Positions 6,598 to 13,029 of a stretch of 15,367 nucleotides of DNA are shown piece after piece. The translations under genes were made by a program, and so were the position numbers. A model generated the notes under the pieces. That model was not told the DNA's origin. It saw only the letters and a program-made list of their open reading frames with translations, and searched no databases. Within the stretch, counting starts at the first letter, position 1. Every line of letters starts with the position of its first letter. Location of the stretch: contig JAJZOA010000021.1 in NCBI GenBank assembly GCA_021852225.1, positions 1 through 15,367 of the forward strand, read 5' to 3'. Source of the stretch: Planctomycetota bacterium. Lineage in GTDB: Bacteria > Planctomycetota > Phycisphaerae > WQYP01.

Positions 6598-7057
6598 GCG
6601 CCCCGGCGAAAAGCTGATGAATGGGACAATTTAATGATTTGCTTCGCCCTGTATACTGGCCCATGCCGGTATCCGCTGGAATTGCGAATGGACACAACGT
6701 CGGACCGGTTTTTTCAATGTCAATTCGTGCGGGCGGGCGAACCGTCAAGCCGCGGCCGCCATGGCGCTGACAGCGACGCAGTCAGTTGCACATTATTTCG
6801 CGGGATAACACTGATAAATCTGCTGTGAATGGTACCGAAAACGGGGCATGAATCCGTGTCATGAGAGTGTCGCAATATGATAAAATTTAGACGCAAAATG
6901 ATATTGTATACGTCCAATTCAGGTGTATACTCAATATCAACAAACGCGATCATCGGCTGGAAGTCTTTGGCCGACCGCACCGTCTGGTCGAAGTAATCAC
7001 ACGCTGCTTGGCGCACCACAGTGGTTTTCAGGCAGCGGCAACGAGGAGTAACAGATT
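6598..7057. other. Divergent intergenic region between pdhA and the prepilin gene
   Basis: No convincing gene is present. Frames of 87 and 99 codons are open (6565-6828 plus, 6720-7019 minus), but they have no ribosome sites, the latter starts only at GTG, and neither resembles a known family. The region contains three GTATAC hexamers (6651-6656, 6906-6911, 6925-6930), an inverted repeat CATGA (6847-6851)/TCATG (6859-6863), and a hairpin CGACC (6972-6976)/GGTCG (6986-6990). An A/T-rich core at about 6870-6940 probably holds the rightward promoter. Confidence 0.4.
6904..6931 (+). promoter_or_regulatory. Possible promoter of the prepilin/PEP-CTERM block
   Basis: TTGTAT (6904-6909) and TATACT (6926-6931) are 16 bases apart in an A/T-rich stretch. 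The start would be near 6938, about 120 bases before the ATG at 7058. The two GTATAC palindromes overlap the -35 and -10 boxes, so a dimeric repressor could bind here. Confidence 0.4.
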
Positions 7058-7945
7058 ATGACACGCGACAAGCCCATTTTTGACCGGCGAGCGGGTTTTA
7101 CCCTGGTGGAACTGCTGGTGGTTATCAGCATTATTGCCCTGCTTATCTCTCTTCTGCTTCCTGCCTTGGCCAAGGCCAGAACTCTGGCCCAGACGACCGT
7201 CTGCCTGTCTAACCTGCGGCAGGTGGCGCTGGCTGCTACGGAATATGCCCAAGACAACCACGGCCGCGGGCCATCCTATGCGCTCAATCCCGCGAATGTC
7301 ATGTCCAATAACACCGCCTTCTGGGATCAGATGCTTTTACCCTATGTTGTTTCCGGTGCCACCACCGGCAAAATACAATTAGTAAAGGGACCGGAAGTGC
7401 AATACTTCGGCCAATTTTCGCCCAATACACTCACCACTGTCTTTTTATGCCCCACAGCCGCGGCCCAGAACCAGTACGTCAGTTGGTGGCATTCCCCCGT
7501 TATGAACTGGCGGACCTACGAAATTAATTCGCTGATGGCCGGCGCATGGCCCAATGGCGATGGCGTGTCCAATCCCGGCGCGCCGCCGCCGGACCTGGCC
7601 ACGATAGATTCACCGGCCACCACTGTCTGGTTTTTTGACACGCCAACGGCATTTCCGATGGGCCAATGGGAAGCGAACAATAATTATCCGCCATACCCGT
7701 GGGCACAGTTCTATCCCGAACACAATTTGGTTTACAACGGCAACGCTTTCTGGACGCCCTGGGGCTATCAACAGCAAGTTACCGGCGATGAAAATGTCGC
7801 CTTCTGTGATGGCCATGCCGATTCCGTGCTTATTACGGTCAACCATTGGACCACCAATCCGTCAAACACCAGCGGGCAGCTTGGTCAGTCTGATAGCGTA
7901 CAGCCCATGCAATATGGTGTGAAAATGATTCCAACCGCGCCCTGA
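7058..7945 (+). CDS. Prepilin-like protein with type II/IV methylation motif (295 aa)
   Basis: Exported pseudopilin-like protein of the kind abundant in planctomycetes and Verrucomicrobia. The N-terminus is a class III signal: basic residues, then RRAGFTLVELLVVISIIALL. The predicted prepilin peptidase cut is after G13, leaving F14 as the first mature residue and E18 at mature position 5. One hydrophobic helix (14-37) follows and the rest is a polar, aromatic-rich passenger. Near the C-terminus ENVAFCDGHADSV (DG at 251-252) resembles the family DG motif, but the nearest preceding candidate histidine, H222, is 28 residues away rather than nine. The region between them (NGNAFWTPWGYQQQ) looks inserted. 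GAGGAG (7043-7048) lies nine bases before ATG. It is the first of three same-strand genes for exported products. Whether it builds a filament or is a surface protein cannot be told. Confidence 0.88.
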   Translation: MTRDKPIFDRRAGFTLVELLVVISIIALLISLLLPALAKARTLAQTTVCLSNLRQVALAATEYAQDNHGRGPSYALNPANVMSNNTAFWDQMLLPYVVSGATTGKIQLVKGPEVQYFGQFSPNTLTTVFLCPTAAAQNQYVSWWHSPVMNWRTYEINSLMAGAWPNGDGVSNPGAPPPDLATIDSPATTVWFFDTPTAFPMGQWEANNNYPPYPWAQFYPEHNLVYNGNAFWTPWGYQQQVTGDENVAFCDGHADSVLITVNHWTTNPSNTSGQLGQSDSVQPMQYGVKMIPTAP

Positions 7946-7953
7946 CCGGCGAG

Positions 7954-8017
7954 GGAAGTTTTGGGAGAGCACCCCACGGTGTGTTGCCGGGGCGGGCAAG
8001 CGACTTCCATGTTTTTT
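7954..8017 (+). ncRNA. Potential three-way-junction RNA before the PEP-CTERM gene
   Basis: The 86-base gap after the prepilin gene contains three nested inverted repeats. A closing stem joins GGAAGT (7954-7959) to ACTTCC (8003-8008). Inside it are hairpin CACC (7970-7973)/GGTG (7978-7981) and hairpin TTGCC (7984-7988)/GGCAA (7995-7999). TTTTTT (8012-8017) follows the closing stem and the ribosome site AGAAGGAG (8018-8025) comes immediately after. It may be an intergenic terminator that makes the downstream gene separately controlled, or a cis-regulatory element. No known riboswitch consensus is recognised. Confidence 0.35.
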
Positions 8018-8031
8018 AGAAGGAGTGTCTT

Positions 8032-8895
8032 ATGACACACTACAAATCCCGCAGGCTAATGATGCCTGCAATTATCGTGGCAGTTGCGACAATGGCGATG
8101 CCCGCAATTACGCAGGCAAACACGATCGTATACGACACATTTACAGCGTCCAAAGTGACGGCAGTTCCGGGCAGTACGCCCGATACGGGCCCGGCGGGCG
8201 CAACTTGGCTGCAAAATGGATACGCTGGCTATCAGGACAACTACACAGGCGGCACGGCCACCCTTGGCGCGGATGCTGGCAACGGTATCTCACTATCCGG
8301 CGTCACCGCGACGAGCCTCACCAGCCTCACCCTTTCGGATTCTTTTAACTTGACCAATGACTCCAACAGCGGTCAAAATGCAAATTACTCAGCAAATTCC
8401 GGCCATGGTGCCGGGCTTGGATTTTATTCCAGCGTTCAAGCCACCAGCCACGCATGGAATAACTTTACCGGCCTGCGCGTTACGGCGAACGGATATATCG
8501 TATTGGCCACATCCAGTGGTAATACCGTGAATACCGATACTGATCTGGCCAGTTCACAGGTTTCCACCAGTAGCTCGTTTGGGACGACCACCCACACGCT
8601 TTCCTATACGGTCAATATCGGTGCCACATCGAACTGGCTTTCCAACATCATACTGGACGGTAATAATGTCACCGGCGACCTGACTCTGACGAGTATTACC
8701 AATCCGTTTACGACAGCGGCATCGCGGTATTTTGGCTTTTATAACTCCACAACTGGGTATCAATCCAATGTGACAGGGGCTTACGAAACTGTAGGCCTTT
8801 CCACTGCCGCGGTTCCTGAACCCGCATCACTCGGCATTTTGGCCGTTGGCGCTGCGGGCCTTCTGCTGGCTGGACGCCGCAAACTGCGGGTGTGA
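8032..8895 (+). CDS. PEP-CTERM exported protein (287 aa)
   Basis: Secreted or surface protein sorted by the exosortase (PEP-CTERM) system. Residues 1-29 are a Sec signal peptide (basic start, hydrophobic core IIVAVATMAM, cut after TQA29). The mature part is rich in Ser, Thr, Asn and Gly and looks like an all-beta domain; its opening, YDTFTAS then PDTGPAGATW, resembles LamG-like domains common in PEP-CTERM proteins. The C-terminus is a textbook sorting tail: VPEP at 261-264, a hydrophobic helix SLGILAVGAAGLLLAG, then basic RRKLRV. AGAAGGAG (8018-8025) ends six bases before ATG. No exosortase gene lies in the window, so it must be elsewhere. Low Cys and high Ser/Thr fit a matrix or cell-surface protein. 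Its ligand or role is unknown. Confidence 0.9.
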   Translation: MTHYKSRRLMMPAIIVAVATMAMPAITQANTIVYDTFTASKVTAVPGSTPDTGPAGATWLQNGYAGYQDNYTGGTATLGADAGNGISLSGVTATSLTSLTLSDSFNLTNDSNSGQNANYSANSGHGAGLGFYSSVQATSHAWNNFTGLRVTANGYIVLATSSGNTVNTDTDLASSQVSTSSSFGTTTHTLSYTVNIGATSNWLSNIILDGNNVTGDLTLTSITNPFTTAASRYFGFYNSTTGYQSNVTGAYETVGLSTAAVPEPASLGILAVGAAGLLLAGRRKLRV

Positions 8896-8943
8896 TATTC
8901 CGAACGCTTGGGCTGCCCAACGACATAGGGCGGCGAAACCATC

Positions 8944-8996
8944 GGCTCTCCCTGAAGGGGAGCCATCTGGAATAATTTCCGATGGCTCCCCTTTCT
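8944..8996 (+). terminator. Terminator with overlapping alternative hairpins after the PEP-CTERM gene
   Basis: GGGGAGCCATC (8957-8967) and GATGGCTCCCC (8981-8991) form a perfect 11-pair stem. It is extended by GGAA/TTCC (8969-8972, 8977-8980) around the loop TAAT and followed by TTTCT. The left arm can also pair with the preceding GGCTCTCC (8944-8951), giving a competing eight-pair hairpin with one G-U. This lies 60 bases after the stop codon and separates the PEP-CTERM gene from the next gene. Confidence 0.8.
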
Positions 8997-9057
8997 GCAA
9001 TCCCGCCGTGGTGATAGTCTATTAAATTCTGACAACATTTTTACGGAAACAGACTTC

Positions 9058-10737
9058 ATGAATTCAGCTCGCTATAGATTCCCAAACATCCTCCGGCTGC
9101 CGGCATTTTGCCTGATGCTTACCGTCAGTTTGTCGGCAGTCACCGCATGGGCCGGACCGGTCTACCAGTGGTCCGTTCGTGTACCCGGATACGCCAATAA
9201 AAAGCGGGCATATTTATGGATTTCGCCGCGTTTGAACCGCGTGCGCGGCCTGCTGGTCGGTGTGCAAAATATGCTCGAACAGCCCGCATTTGCCGACCCA
9301 ATTATCCGCAACGCCTGCGCGAAATCCGGACTTGGCATTGTGTGGATTTCGCCCGGATCCACAGCGAACCATGATTCCGGCCTGAGTCTTGGCAACCAGT
9401 TCGGACCGCCGGCAAAAGCCGGTGCCGTGCTGCAACGGACCTTAAACCGCCTTGCCACCGTTTCCGGATATGGCGAAATTCGCTTCGCGCCCCTGCTGGT
9501 TTTCGGCCATTCTGCGGCGGCACCCTTTGTATACGGCATTCCGGAATGGAATCCGGCGCGGATCATCGCCATCATTCCGGACAAATGCGGCTTTCCATCA
9601 CCCGGACAGGCACCGCTGCAACCGGGAATACCTGTGTTTCATCTGGAAGCCGAATGGAGCGAATGGGGCGCGGGCTGGGGTTCGTTGGTCAAATGGGATA
9701 TCAGCGATTTTATTGGCGCCCGGAAAAAATGGCCCCAAAGCCTGACCGGCGAATTTCTGGATGCGGGCACCGGCCATTTTGACTGGTGCGAAAAATCCGC
9801 GCCGCTGGTCGCCATGTTCATTCGTGATGCGGCCAAATATCGCCTGCCAGTTCACGAACCGCTGAACGGCCCGATAAAACTTAAAACAATTGACCCCAAA
9901 ACAGGATGGGTTATTGATATAACTAAATACGGCACGCCTGATACCCGTGCCATGCCGTACAGCGCGTTTCATGGCAACCCGGCGCACGCCTCCTGGTTTT
10001 TTAACCGGAAGCTGGCCCAAGCCGTCAACAATTACATGGTTCAGACTTTACGCAAAAAGCCCCAAATGCTTAACTTTATTGTCAACGGAAAGCCCGCTTC
10101 GCTGGCAAAAAACGGCTTTGCCAGCATCGGCGCGCATTTTAATCCCGATGGAGTCACTTTCAGCGTGCACGCCCGTTATTTGAACCACTCCCCAACCAGA
10201 TTGCTTTGGAACGGCGGACCGCTAGGCCATGCCTCCAGTCCCATACAGTACTGGACCATTGGAAGCGGCGCACTTAAACAGGTCGGTCCGCATACATTTA
10301 AGGTTTATCTGCATCGGGGCGGCGTGCGGCGGCAAGGGCCTCCCTGGGAACCCTGGATTGTGGCCTACAGCCCGGGCGACGCACAATACCAATCCACCGA
10401 CCGGCCCGCCCACATCTGGGTGGCGATTACCAATCATGCCGGCAAGCCGCAAACCATTCATTTTCCGCGTTTGGCCAATGTGCGATCGGGCGCTCAATCC
10501 ATCCGACTTCACGCCACGTCCAGCCTTGGCCTGCCGGTACAGTTTTTTGTGGTCAGTGGGCCGGTGAAATTGGCGGCGGACAATCGAACACTGCAATTCA
10601 CAACCATTCCGCCACGGGCGAAATTCCCCATGAAAGTCATTGTGGGCGCATGGCAATGGGGCCGCGCCACGCATCCGCGCGTTCAATCGGCGGGACCAAT
10701 TTACCGCAGTTTCTATATTGAAAAACGACCGGGATAA
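9058..10737 (+). CDS. Secreted alpha/beta-hydrolase-like protein (559 aa)
   Basis: Probably an exported esterase-like enzyme of unknown substrate. Residues 1-32 form a signal peptide (ILRLPAFCLMLTVSLSAV, cut after AWA32). The N-terminal half, about 38-260, has an alpha/beta-hydrolase layout: strand RGLLVGVQ, strand GLGIVWISPG, a nucleophile elbow FGHSAAAP with likely S152, a strand IIAIIPDKCG, and a late GTGHFDW with likely catalytic H240. The acid is not certain. Residues 270-559 are beta-rich and end with a FFVVSGPVKLAADNRTLQF segment, suggesting accessory Ig-like or carbohydrate-binding-like domains, though I recognise no named family. The start is chosen from the signal peptide; the ribosome site is poor. 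It follows a strong terminator, so it is likely transcribed separately from the PEP-CTERM gene. Function at the family level is inferred from the GxSxxx motif only. Confidence 0.7.
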   Translation: MNSARYRFPNILRLPAFCLMLTVSLSAVTAWAGPVYQWSVRVPGYANKKRAYLWISPRLNRVRGLLVGVQNMLEQPAFADPIIRNACAKSGLGIVWISPGSTANHDSGLSLGNQFGPPAKAGAVLQRTLNRLATVSGYGEIRFAPLLVFGHSAAAPFVYGIPEWNPARIIAIIPDKCGFPSPGQAPLQPGIPVFHLEAEWSEWGAGWGSLVKWDISDFIGARKKWPQSLTGEFLDAGTGHFDWCEKSAPLVAMFIRDAAKYRLPVHEPLNGPIKLKTIDPKTGWVIDITKYGTPDTRAMPYSAFHGNPAHASWFFNRKLAQAVNNYMVQTLRKKPQMLNFIVNGKPASLAKNGFASIGAHFNPDGVTFSVHARYLNHSPTRLLWNGGPLGHASSPIQYWTIGSGALKQVGPHTFKVYLHRGGVRRQGPPWEPWIVAYSPGDAQYQSTDRPAHIWVAITNHAGKPQTIHFPRLANVRSGAQSIRLHATSSLGLPVQFFVVSGPVKLAADNRTLQFTTIPPRAKFPMKVIVGAWQWGRATHPRVQSAGPIYRSFYIEKRPG

Positions 10738-10752
10738 TTTGAATATCGGATG

Positions 10753-10770
10753 AAAGCGGCACATTGCCGC
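10753..10770 (-). terminator. Possible terminator of the tsaD operon
   Basis: GCGGCA (10756-10761) and TGCCGC (10765-10770) form a perfect six-pair hairpin with a three-base loop. On the minus strand it is followed by TTTC, so it may end the tsaD operon 54 bases after its stop. The U tract is short. It lies between convergent genes and could work in both directions. Confidence 0.4.
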
Positions 10771-10823
10771 AAGCTGGCCGACAATGGTATTCACACGAAT
10801 CATCGCGCCTGGTTGCCCCGCGC

Positions 10824-11870
10824 CTATGCCGTGGCCAGAACGCCAACACTAAGCGGGCTTGTGACGCCCTGCGCCTGCAGCCGCGCACCCAGACCGGCGA
10901 TCATGGCGGCGTTGTCCGTACAGAAACTCAGGGCCGGCAGGTAAAGCGGCAAAGATGCGGCGCGGGCCACTTCCGCGAGCCTGTCCCGAATATAACTGTT
11001 CGCAGCCACGCCGCCGCCCACAATAATGCTTTTGGCACCGCGGCCCTCCAGCGCCCGACGCAGCTTGGCGCACAAAGCTTCCGCCACCGCATGTTGAAAC
11101 GAAGCGGCCACATCCGCCTTTTGCGATTCCGTCAGGTCCGCCGCAGTCCGCTGCGTTCCCTGGCGGCCATTCACGAAATACCGGACGGCGGTCTTCAATC
11201 CGCTGAAGGAAAAATCAAGTGAATCCTTGCCCAGCAGGCTTACTGGAAATCGGATTGCGTCCCGATTGCCTGACCGCGCCAGCGCCTCCAGCCGCGGACC
11301 GCCCGGATAACCGAGTTGCAAAATCGCGGCGACTTTATCAAAGGCCTCCCCCACGGCATCATCAATCGTGGATCCCAGACGCCGCAAATTGGTAAAAGCT
11401 TCCATGTGATAAAGCGTGGAATGGCCGCCGGAAATAATCAGTCCCACCGCCGGAAATTCCGGCGATTGTCGCAACGGCCCATTGGCCGCCGACAGCGCCG
11501 CGGCATACAAATGGGCATGAATATGGTTTACACACACCAGCGGCCGGTCCCAGGCAAAGGCGAATCCTTTGGCCGCCGATACCCCCACCAGCAGGCAGCC
11601 GATTAAGCCCGGACTGTTGGCCACGGCAACCGCGGACAGTTTGGCCGGCGAAATACCGGCATCCGCCAGCGCCAAAGCCACAATTTTATTCAGGCATTCC
11701 AGATGCACACGTGCGGCAATTTCCGGCACCACGCCGCCGAAACGCTCATGCAATGCCACCTGGCTCCAGACCACACTCGACAGCACCCGCGTTCCACCAG
11801 CCACCACGGCGGCACCGGTTTCATCACAGGTTGTTTCCAGTCCGAGCGTCAGCGTGTCTTCATGAATCAT
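10824..11870 (-). CDS. tsaD: tRNA N6-adenosine threonylcarbamoyltransferase (348 aa)
   Basis: Transfers threonylcarbamoyl from TC-AMP to A37 of ANN-decoding tRNAs (t6A), working with TsaB and TsaE in the cytosol. The Kae1/TsaD ASKHA fold is evident: LGLETTCDET (9-18), GGVVPEIAARVH (45-56), NSPGLIGCLLVG (85-96), the metal-binding HxxxH H116-H120 in NHIHAH, ISGGHSTL (146-153), DAVGEAFDKVA (171-181), GGPRLEALA (190-198), FSFSGLKTAV (220-229), VGGGVAANS (284-292) and CTDNAAMIA (317-325) with metal ligand D319. Length is normal. SGGHS replaces the common SGGHT. The start overlaps the preceding gene's stop in ATGA (11867-11870), so translation is probably coupled. The partners tsaB and tsaE are not in the window. 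Confidence 0.97.
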   Translation of the reverse strand: MIHEDTLTLGLETTCDETGAAVVAGGTRVLSSVVWSQVALHERFGGVVPEIAARVHLECLNKIVALALADAGISPAKLSAVAVANSPGLIGCLLVGVSAAKGFAFAWDRPLVCVNHIHAHLYAAALSAANGPLRQSPEFPAVGLIISGGHSTLYHMEAFTNLRRLGSTIDDAVGEAFDKVAAILQLGYPGGPRLEALARSGNRDAIRFPVSLLGKDSLDFSFSGLKTAVRYFVNGRQGTQRTAADLTESQKADVAASFQHAVAEALCAKLRRALEGRGAKSIIVGGGVAANSYIRDRLAEVARAASLPLYLPALSFCTDNAAMIAGLGARLQAQGVTSPLSVGVLATA

Positions 11871-12253
11871 AACGGCCCCGCGTTCCGGCCGGCAAAACGC
11901 AACAATTCAGGCAATTGCTGAACAAAACGCGAACGCGGCATAACCTTGCTGGCACCGGCCTCCATGGCGCGGGCGGCCAGTTCGCCCTGAACATGGGAAT
12001 AAAATGCCACAATTTCGCAGGTTGGCGCGCCGACGCGCGTCATTTTTATCGCCTCCAGCGGATCGGGAGAGGCGCAATTCAGGTCCACCAGCAGGAGTTT
12101 CCCATCGCCCTGGCCAACGGCCACCGTCAGTGCATCCAGCTTGCGAAAATATTGAACTATCCGGCCCTGGGCGCGCGCCTCGGCGGAAATGCGCGATGAA
12201 AAAATCATGTCCTGCACCACAGCCAGCACAGGCGTTGACTGTCCGGTACTCAT
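11867..12253 (-). CDS. Degenerate receiver-domain (CheY-like) protein (128 aa)
   Basis: A single receiver-like domain with no output domain. The pattern is VLAVVQDMIFSS (9-20, one acidic D15 of the usual acidic pocket), LLLVDLN with D57 at the phospho-acceptor position, EIVAFYSHVQ (80-89, S86 in the usual Thr/Ser place), and EAGASKVMPRSRF (98-110), where the invariant lysine is replaced by M105 before the kept cis-proline P106. Loss of the lysine and of the second acidic residue suggests it does not signal by ordinary phosphorylation. Small stand-alone proteins with a similar SHV...RS.F signature are, from memory, widespread and annotated as response regulators. Both ends overlap neighbours by ATGA, placing it between a nitroreductase and tsaD in one coupled operon. 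Its partner is unknown. Confidence 0.75.
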   Translation of the reverse strand: MSTGQSTPVLAVVQDMIFSSRISAEARAQGRIVQYFRKLDALTVAVGQGDGKLLLVDLNCASPDPLEAIKMTRVGAPTCEIVAFYSHVQGELAARAMEAGASKVMPRSRFVQQLPELLRFAGRNAGPL

Positions 12254-12855
12254 GGCGACTCTCCTGCCGCCAGATGCGCAGCTAAACCCGCTACCGTCAC
12301 CGCAACCCGAGCCGCATCTTTGCGACCATTTGGCTTTTCAATTGCCTGCAATTCCGGCGGCAGAATGGTCGCATCAGCTCTTTTGCCCACCGCCACCATG
12401 GCCAGTGCTGTAAAACGGTCAGGCGAAATGCCCAGCGCCTGATAGGTGGCAATTTCGTCAAAGCCGCCCATGGCGTGGGCTGAAAGGCCCAGGCTGTGCG
12501 CCTGCAATGCAAGGCTCATCCAGGCGGCACCGGCATCGAAACCGGCATGACGGTTTGCTTTGCCGTTCTTGCCGAATTCGCGCCGCGAAAGAATAACCAT
12601 CAGAAGCGGTGCCCGATCCGCCCAGATACGATTCTTTTCCACCAGCAGCGGCCGCAGACGCGACAAGTCGCGTTCCGAATCGGCATACACGAACAGCCAC
12701 GGCTGTTCATTAAAGCAGGAGGGTGCCCAGCGGGCGGCTTCAAATAATGATTTGATCGCTTCCGGTGGAATCGGTTCACTGGACAGCGCCCGGCCCGACC
12801 AGCGATCTGTAAATTGGCGATCTACTGCGGCCTGAGGAATGCGGACAAAAGACAT
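12250..12855 (-). CDS. Nitroreductase-family flavoprotein (201 aa)
   Basis: Predicted FMN-dependent NAD(P)H oxidoreductase of the nitroreductase fold; the physiological substrate is unknown. Hallmarks are DRWSGRALSSEPIP (17-30, FMN-phosphate arginines), LFEAARWAPSCFNEQPWLFV (37-56), FDAGAAWMSLALQAHSLGL (106-124), AMGGFDEIATYQALGI (128-143) and ALAMVAVGKRAD (150-161). Start: ATG 12855 has GAGG (12864-12867) eight bases upstream and begins MSFVRIP, as in the family. The frame is open to ATG 12900, but that start has no ribosome site. Its stop overlaps the next start as ATGA (12250-12253), making it the first gene of the nitroreductase/pseudo-receiver/tsaD unit. Confidence 0.9.
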   Translation of the reverse strand: MSFVRIPQAAVDRQFTDRWSGRALSSEPIPPEAIKSLFEAARWAPSCFNEQPWLFVYADSERDLSRLRPLLVEKNRIWADRAPLLMVILSRREFGKNGKANRHAGFDAGAAWMSLALQAHSLGLSAHAMGGFDEIATYQALGISPDRFTALAMVAVGKRADATILPPELQAIEKPNGRKDAARVAVTVAGLAAHLAAGESP

Positions 12856-12923
12856 CGTGATAACCTCAACAGCTTGGCTGCCGGCGGCATTTCCGGACAC
12901 CGGACCAGCCCCGACAGTGGTAA

Positions 12924-12929
12924 AGTATA
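12924..12929 (-). promoter_or_regulatory. Candidate -10 box for the nitroreductase-tsaD operon
   Basis: TATACT on the minus strand (12924-12929) lies 69 bases before the nitroreductase ATG. No convincing -35 is visible 16-18 bases upstream, so an activator may be required. The overlapping TATTAT is an alternative. Confidence 0.3.
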
Positions 12930-12994
12930 ATAGGCAGTCAGTATTAACTCACCCCGCTTTCCAGATGATACTTCATCCGGTCCGCGGGCATGCG

Positions 12995-13006
12995 GTCAGG
13001 CCTGAC
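12995..13006. repeat. Perfect 12-base palindrome GTCAGGCCTGAC
   Basis: A fully symmetric 12-mer lies in the 174-base gap between the FAH-family gene and the nitroreductase gene, 140 bases upstream of the latter's ATG. A second small hairpin, GATGA/TCATC (12964-12968, 12973-12977), sits nearby. No T tract follows on either strand, so a dimeric regulator site is more likely than a terminator. Confidence 0.4.
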
Positions 13007-13029
13007 GAAAAATCCGCTTCAATACAGAA

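Noticed and set aside
6720..7019. 99-codon minus-strand frame upstream of pdhA
   Set aside because: GTG start, no Shine-Dalgarno, no recognisable family, and it overlaps the rightward promoter region.
10222..10803. 193-codon open frame on the minus strand
   Set aside because: Antisense to the end of the secreted hydrolase, in a compositional shadow frame with no domain.
12856..12900. Upstream ATG of the nitroreductase
   Set aside because: No ribosome site; the next in-frame ATG has GAGG at good spacing and fits the family start.
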